Assembly (NCBI RefSeq): GCF_000003815.2 | Contig: NC_049987.1 | Span: forward strand, 21,400,187-21,464,186 | Source: Branchiostoma floridae | Lineage: Eukaryota; Chordata; Leptocardii; Amphioxiformes; Branchiostomatidae | Reading direction: 5' to 3' | Length of the DNA stretch: 64,000 bases | In this document: positions 58,601 to 64,000 of the stretch, piece after piece | Position numbering within the stretch: the first letter of the stretch is position 1 | Layout of the letters: every line of letters begins with the position of its first letter | Notes under the pieces: model-generated | Seen by the model: the letters and a program-made list of their open reading frames with translations, nothing else | Database searches by the model: none | Told to the model about the DNA's origin: nothing | Position numbers and translations under genes: made by a program

Positions 58601-60357
58601 GCTCCAATAATTGGCATTTATGGTTCTTTTTTGTTCTTGGGTGGATGTCGGTCGTGTGAAGTTTGGGGGGTGATTCGCGTACATCCTGGTAATAGTCATT
58701 TTGCTTGAATAAATTAGCAGAGATTTATCTGGACTTAGGGTGAATTGTAGGTAAGTTGGAAACAAATGGGAGTATTAAATAATTAAATGTCAACTGAAGT
58801 GTTCATGGCGTAGTTAAGATTTAAATTTGACTGCTGACTTACTCCACATTTACACTTTTTCTGTTAACATTGTGACATGGCCTTTGAATTGGGTTACCTT
58901 TAATTTATTTGATATTGAGTTATGTACGGTACCGTATCAAATGGCCAACTTGAATTCCGTTCAAAAAGTTGATATTTATTTCTTAACATTATCTTTTGTT
59001 CATTTAGACTGAACTATCCGTTTCTCGTTTTTTATCAATGTAGCTTATTGTTTAATTTGCATGTTTAGTTGTGTTTATTTATATCTATACCATTGTACCA
59101 ACCCATTCCAGACCTGCCGATCATAGCCGAATGTTTTGAAAATTTCAAAACATTTGGATGGCTCAGATGAACACCACCCGACTCAGCCGAATGCCAGCCG
59201 ACTCAGTCGAACGCCAGCCGACTTAGCTCCTGAATCACTCCTGATCATAGTCGGGTAAAAAAAGGGGCATTTCAGTATCACTGAGCAGAAGGGGACAATA
59301 ACAACTTAATACAAATAGTAGTTGTTAGTAGTTGCTAGCCAAATGAAAGTCATTTTTACCTGGTGAGACTTCTGGTCAAGGCATATTTCAGCAAGTGGTT
59401 TCCCTATAAACAGAGACCAACCAAGCATAACTTATTTAGAGTGTAAAAGGATAATGTTATGTCCCACCCAAATCTTTAGATTATCTACTTCAGGTACTAA
59501 TCATTTTGTTACATCATTGTAACACAAGAAAGAAACATGCCAGGCTTGTTGGTAGATGGGCCTAAACCACAATGGGGTACATATCACAGAAAAGGAGCCC
59601 TTGATGTTTAAGCTAGTCAAGATAGACTAGGACTATGTTAAAGTACTGGATCAGGATTCTGACTCGTTTGCACATGATGGTCAACAACATCTAGAGAACA
59701 CCAAGATGAGATCTGACTTACAAGGTTGAAGAGACAGAGAGGGTAACAAAAGCTCCCAATGTATCAACATTATTTTATTGTGTGTAAAGTTACAATGTAA
59801 GTATTTTGCCAAAAGTTTAATTTCCTCTTTTCATGACTTTGTCCTTCAGTAAAGGCCTGCTTTCACTACATAATCCAGAAGGCCAAACCTGGTGCCTTGC
59901 TCCTGTACTCTGGGATGTTCTGGTACCAGGTAATAGGCTGGGTACATCAACTCCTGACTCCCAACTGCAAACCTCTGACACCAGGAACTGAAGTGACTGG
60001 CCGGTGGATTGGCCCAGATCCAGCAATTCAGGTGAGCAAATTCTTACGATGGAAAACAGTTTATGGATTCAAGGTGCATGTACTACAATGTAAGGTGCTA
60101 CAGTAACTACAATTTGTATTGAGTATGTACTTGAATTTCTAGAAACAGATTTTTCTTTCAGTCTTTCAATCTGGTTTGGTAATAGTAATACACATATTCA
60201 TCACATTCTTTAGGTTGACTTGAAGCAAGAAGTAGACTTGAAGCTGTTTGATGACATCAGGGATAAGCTGGAAAACTACATGTACTATAGTGACGATAGA
60301 AGGGAGGTTTCTCAGAGATATAAAGGCAGAGTTATCTACCGCCTTTACCAGAAGTAG
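55682..60357 (+). CDS. SAM-dependent methyltransferase-like protein
   Basis: Four coding exons are read: 55682-56191, 57883-58057, 59850-60031 and 60214-60357. All are GT-AG, total 1011 nt (336 residues). The first exon opens at 55641 after TAATGTTGCAG, so a non-coding 5' exon probably lies upstream. The class I methyltransferase glycine loop is ACLGGGPGSDVLG, followed by LNIHLFDKMDKW (acidic end of strand 2). Later come VTVSFHDFDVT, a DIITMHYFMEEVYS strand (motif IV-like place) and AKPGALLLYSGMFWY (motif VI-like). The N-terminal 110 residues are a helical extension with clustered charge. The substrate is not recognisable. Exon 3 could alternatively end at the internal TACCAG/GTAATA donor, which would change the phase to exon 4 unless another exon is used. 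Introns carry two transposon-like elements and a decayed extra exon 3. Confidence 0.72.
56374..56948. mobile_element. Tc1/mariner-like MITE in intron 1 of the methyltransferase-like gene
   Basis: It starts CAGTCAAACCTGTCTATAG and ends GCAAAGGTTTGACTG, flanked by TA (56372-56373 and 56949-56950). Subterminal GGCCACT/GTGGCCGCTATAG motifs repeat several times in both orientations. It is 575 bp long with no transposase. CAGTCAAACC-type ends on TA are common for this class. Confidence 0.85.
57148..57808. mobile_element. hAT-like inverted-repeat element in intron 1 of the methyltransferase-like gene
   Basis: The left end CAGGGCTTGAAATTC and the right end GTATTTTGAGCCCCA are inverted. Inner arms share GGTGCAC, AATTGGGTGCACCA/CTGGTGCACCCA and AAAATATTTTGG. 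AGACA occurs at both edges, but a clean 8-bp duplication is not visible. Confidence 0.55.
58160..58330 (+). pseudogene. Decayed duplicate of exon 3 of the methyltransferase-like gene
   Basis: The region matches 59800-59965, including the intron end (GCCAAAAGTT..TTGTCCTTCA..CAG) and the coding part (ATAATCCAGAA..GCTAAACC.GG and CTGTACTCTGG.ATGTTC, then GGGTACATCAACTCCTGA). In the exon frame it has TAA at about 58227 (KACFHYI in the intact exon, KAC-stop here). The acceptor is still intact, so inclusion would truncate the protein. Confidence 0.75.
58331..59799. other. Intron DNA between decayed and intact exon 3
   Basis: No coding signal. Degenerate tandem 20-bp units (CCGACTCAGCCGAATGCCAG type) lie at about 59180-59225. 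Related CCGA/GACT-rich text at 58425-58480 suggests a transposon between, with borders not resolved. Confidence 0.4.
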
Positions 60358-60403
60358 ATTGGTTGTACACAGGTCATGTAACATCTTCTCTAACATCATC
60401 ATC

Positions 60404-60409
60404 AATAAA
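60404..60409 (+). terminator. Candidate poly(A) signal of the methyltransferase-like gene
   Basis: AATAAA 47 bases after the stop codon, at the start of an A run. The A run itself could be chance. Confidence 0.35.
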
Positions 60410-62176
60410 AAAAAAAAGATGTTTTTTATCAGAACAGAATAGTTTAAGAATGCAGGATGATAAGTTTGATATATGATAACTTTTAAAGTGAAATGGTTTT
60501 AAGATCATATTATAAAATGTGGTTTATAAAAACACACTCAATAATAAGAACACAGGATACATTTCATGTATGATCATTTTTAGAGTAACATATAATTTAA
60601 GATAATATTTATAAATATGGTTTTGTTAAAAAAATGACTAAAGAACACATGACTAGAAATACTGGATGATAAGTTTCAGATCTAATTTTAATTCTATATT
60701 CATAAAAACATATAAAGCAATTTAAGAACACAAAATGAAAAGTTTTAGATCATGGTTAACATGTACACTGATGTGTAGTGGATAGTTCTATAGTTTGTGC
60801 AGATGGGAGAGGATGAAAACAAGTGATGGATACAATGTCATCATCATGATAATAATATTAGACATTGAAATAAATAAATCTGATGTACACTCAATTTGAT
60901 TGTTTTTTTCTGAACCTCATTTACTTTAACTTGAGAAAGAAAATATCCCTACATTATATCTAACGGACATCAATGTATTACTTTAAGAGATATAAAATCC
61001 TTTTGTTAGGTCTGGAATGAAATGAAATTACAGTTAATGTACAAGCAAAAAAAAATCAAAGATGGTGACATACATGAGGACCTGAAGTGAGAGTGTTGTA
61101 TAGTCAGCATTTTTTTAATGGATAGATCTCTTCTTCAAGTTCTTGTCCATATAGATAATGTCAAAAACTCTGGGAAAGGAGCAGCTTGTTGAAGTGACCT
61201 GAAATTTATTACTTGACCAGCCATGCTGAAAAGACACATCTTCCTAATAAAGACAGACTGTCACAAAGAAGATACTACAGTCTGTCTAACACTATTGAAC
61301 TTCATCTGATTCCACAACAATACTAGGCAAAATTTGACGAGATGTGCAGAAATTCACAGTCAAACTTCCAACGGTGTTTCTGCATTATGCATAATGTAGC
61401 TAAAAACCCCCTGATGACTTAGTAATACTGACATTTGTTGTGCAATTCTAAGACAACTAATTGAGAGTATTTCTGAGACAGTCGTGGATGTGTTATTAAG
61501 AATTAAGCTGTCTTCAGACAGAAAGGGTTGTTCACGGTTGCTAAAAATCCTGTTACATGATAACCATAATACTATCATGATGATGAATCTGAGTGTGCAT
61601 CCATGACGTAATTAAATTAGCCCTAAGGGCAACCTACAAGTGAGAAGTTGTTAGTCTTGTATCTCTTAACCTTCTACCTACCAAGGTTGCCTATTGCCAC
61701 AAAATTTGTATTGTTTATGGGGTTAAGCAGTATGAAAAAGGTTAAAGGATTTGTCAAGCATTCAAGTCGGCTGCATGATTGTGATATTGTTTGGTAGTTA
61801 ATTGTGGTATAATATCTTTATAAAATAGCCTTATAGTTAGAAAGACTACATTAAATCAAATGAGAGGCAATTGTTTCTTAAAATAATGCAAATCCATTAC
61901 ATTAAAGGGAAGTCTCACTGTATCTGTACAATCTGTAACTTTGACTCAGTGATGACACGACCTATGCATCAAATGCACATGGCCCAGTGGGTCGAACAAG
62001 ATTTAGTTCCACGACACTGAATGTCATATGATCAACGTTGTACATTATACCCTGCAAGTCAGACAACTACGAGCTATAGTGTCACTGTCTGCCCGCGGAA
62101 CCTACGCCAGACAAGTCTTTCACAATCTTTCCTGACATGGGTTTTTTGGCATGTCTGACTCTTATTTCGGGAAAAC
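60410..62176. other. Intergenic DNA, no gene recognised
   Basis: AT-rich DNA without a supportable gene. The last 100 bases before 62177 probably form the leader of the next gene. Confidence 0.5.
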
Positions 62177-64000
62177 ATGATTCGTGAGAAGACAGCGCGT
62201 GGACTCTGGCAGTCCTACAGAGTTGTGGAACGCTCAGATGCGAGAAATTTGGCTGCTGCCCCTTCAACTGAAAATGTGAGCTCCCTCAAGCTCCGCAGAA
62301 CAACTGTCATCGCTACTGTTTGTGACATTGATGACGACGACAATGGCAGCCAAGGCGAGCCCGAGTACATCACCTTGGTGATCTCTGAAGAAGTTCAAGG
62401 TCAAAGGCTATCGGAAAATGGTGGGGAGACACCACAAAGTCAAGGGCATGGATCTCCGATTTTGGAAGGTCACCCAACATCAGCAGATATGGTAGCGGCA
62501 GATGAACTTTGGACAGGTCAAATTACAGAGACCGGAGTTAATGTGAACATTGCCGATCAACGTGCCATCTTCATGAAAACAAGGATAGATGAAACTGGCA
62601 ACAAGGCTACAACGGACGATGGCATGAACTCTGGACAGACAAACTCCAGACAGTTGAACTCTGAGGTCAGTGTGACATCAAATATGCAGGCCTTTGCAAA
62701 AACACCGCAGGCAAACACAACAATTATAGGGGGAGGTGACAATGGCGGACTGACATGTTCAACAAAGAGTGAGCACGCATCTGACACACTGGCGGTTCGG
62801 ACACACGAATCTGATAGGGGTCAAAGTGCTGGGGGTCATACACCTGCAGTTGAGAGTGGGACATATAGAGGTCACGAAACTGTAACAGCTGTATTACAGA
62901 ATGACCATAGGTTGACACCATTGTCTGTGGCAGACAGCATGTATGAAGGTCATGTCTCCAAAACTGGGCTTCATGCAAACACTGACAAGCGAAATGACAC
63001 TTTTGAGATTGACAACAACAATCTGCAACAAGAAGGGAAAGACTCAGACCAATCTTGTTCTCCAGAGGTCAGTGTGCCCCAAGGTGGACCATCGAGTGCA
63101 CAAGCCTCGGGCACAACACCGCAGGCACACGCAACAACAAGTGAAGACGAGACAATGTGTTCAGCAGACAGTAGTCCGATATTCAACACACCAGTGTTTA
63201 ACACATCGGTGGTTCCAGTAGCGACAGATACACCGGATATGGGTCAAAGTGTCGGAGAGACACCTGCTGACAGGAGTGGAAGAACCGGTGATTCCATGCC
63301 CCTAGGTTGCGAGAATCAGGTCGCAGAGATCAGTTACTGTAGCTCGGTGCAAACAGCAGGGTCCTATCAACAGCCAATTACTTCAACTATCTCCAAGAAC
63401 CTGCCTCAATCGAGGAAAAGGAGAAGAAGGCGGTTGCCATCCATTCCGGAGGAATTTACGGATGTCACAGACACCAACATTGAAGATCTGCGACCAGAAA
63501 AACTTCAGGAAGTAGTCGTCCTTACTACTGGGAGTGAGACAACAGAGGAGTTAGAAGATGATGCAAGACACAATACAGAGGAAGCGATGACGGAAAAAGG
63601 ACGTGAAGGTGTGGTGGAAATGTCTTCTGCTTGACCGAATGGTCTGAACGGTAATGAGGAAGGTGGAAAGTCTGGAATTTCTGGTGATAGCGCAGATATC
63701 GCAGGTGTTCAAATGCAGGGTGCAACCAAATCCTGTAAGTCAGATCGAACAGTACTGTCTGAAACTGAATCAACTTCAAGCACAGCCAAGACTAACCCAA
63801 GTTGCACAGATGAAGTTGAAAGCAAAAACGATAAAGAGTGTGCTGATGAAAAGACAATGACGGCGGAGAAAGCACCAGGCACAAAGGTAGCAATTTTTTC
63901 TGACATGGTTGAAGATCTCCATTATAATGCAACAAACACAGTCAAGACGGACCCAGCATTATTGTCTAAGGGTGAATCACTTGGATTAACTCCTCCATTG
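62177..64000 (+). CDS. Disordered Ser/Thr-rich repeat protein, with in-frame TGA at 63632; continues past the window
   Basis: ATG 62177 opens a frame of 485 codons to TGA 63632-63634. The same frame then stays open for all 122 remaining codons to the window edge, with unchanged composition (Ser/Thr/Glu/Asp/Lys-rich). The protein begins MIREKTARG..SYRVVER, similar in spacing to the start of the coiled-coil gene at 46171. The body has at least three degenerate repeats of 140-141 residues, marked by GGTCAAAG at 62399, 62819 and 63242 (GGETPQ, GGHTPA, GETPAD), and a basic cluster RKRRRRRLP at about 63414 that may be a nuclear signal. No catalytic domain is visible. The TGA is best read as a sequence error, a null allele or a young nonsense mutation; readthrough is possible but unsupported. 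The gene is incomplete at its 3' side. Confidence 0.65.

Noticed and set aside
63632-63634. TGA as a selenocysteine codon
   Set aside because: The protein is disordered and Ser/Thr-rich, without a redox motif. The rest of the gene and any SECIS are outside the window.

Overview
The window looks like nuclear DNA of an invertebrate chordate, most likely a cephalochordate (lancelet, Branchiostoma-like). This is inference. It rests on AT-rich multi-exon genes with GT-AG introns, a local cluster of A20/TNFAIP3-type genes, tRNA-derived SINEs whose 3' parts resemble common lancelet repeats, a Penelope-like element, many small inverted-repeat transposons and degenerate TTAGGG-type arrays. Six runs of N mark assembly gaps.

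Layout: 1-3.77 kb is repeat-rich with no supportable gene. 3.77-7.36 kb and 22.68-24.87 kb are diverged direct copies of one segment. Each lies upstream of one A20-like gene on the + strand: copy 1 coding 10116-15165, copy 2 coding 27940-34196. Both genes encode an OTU deubiquitinase domain followed by A20-type zinc fingers (four and three). A third gene, on the - strand (coding 41781-39520), has two A20-type fingers and no visible OTU domain. DNA upstream of it carries two exact GGGACTTTCC kappaB sites and two ISRE-like elements. 46.17-52.73 kb is a giant intronless coiled-coil gene with a 491-codon internal duplication and three frame breaks. 55.68-60.36 kb is a four-exon SAM-methyltransferase-like gene that also contains a decayed duplicate exon. 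62.18 kb to the window end is a Ser/Thr-rich disordered protein with about 140-residue repeats and one in-frame TGA. It shares its N-terminal motif (MIR...YR-hydrophobic pair-ER) with the coiled-coil gene.

How the genes may work together: A20 proteins are NF-kappaB feedback inhibitors that edit ubiquitin chains. The two OTU copies differ at catalytic-triad positions. Copy 1 keeps Cys and His but appears to lack the Asp. Copy 2 keeps Cys and probably Asp, but has Gln in place of the catalytic His. The locus therefore reads as a chordate A20 cluster that diversified into a possible active enzyme, a likely pseudo-enzyme and a finger-only protein. kappaB-like sites lie near all three. The coiled-coil, methyltransferase-like and disordered genes have no clear functional link to the A20 cluster.
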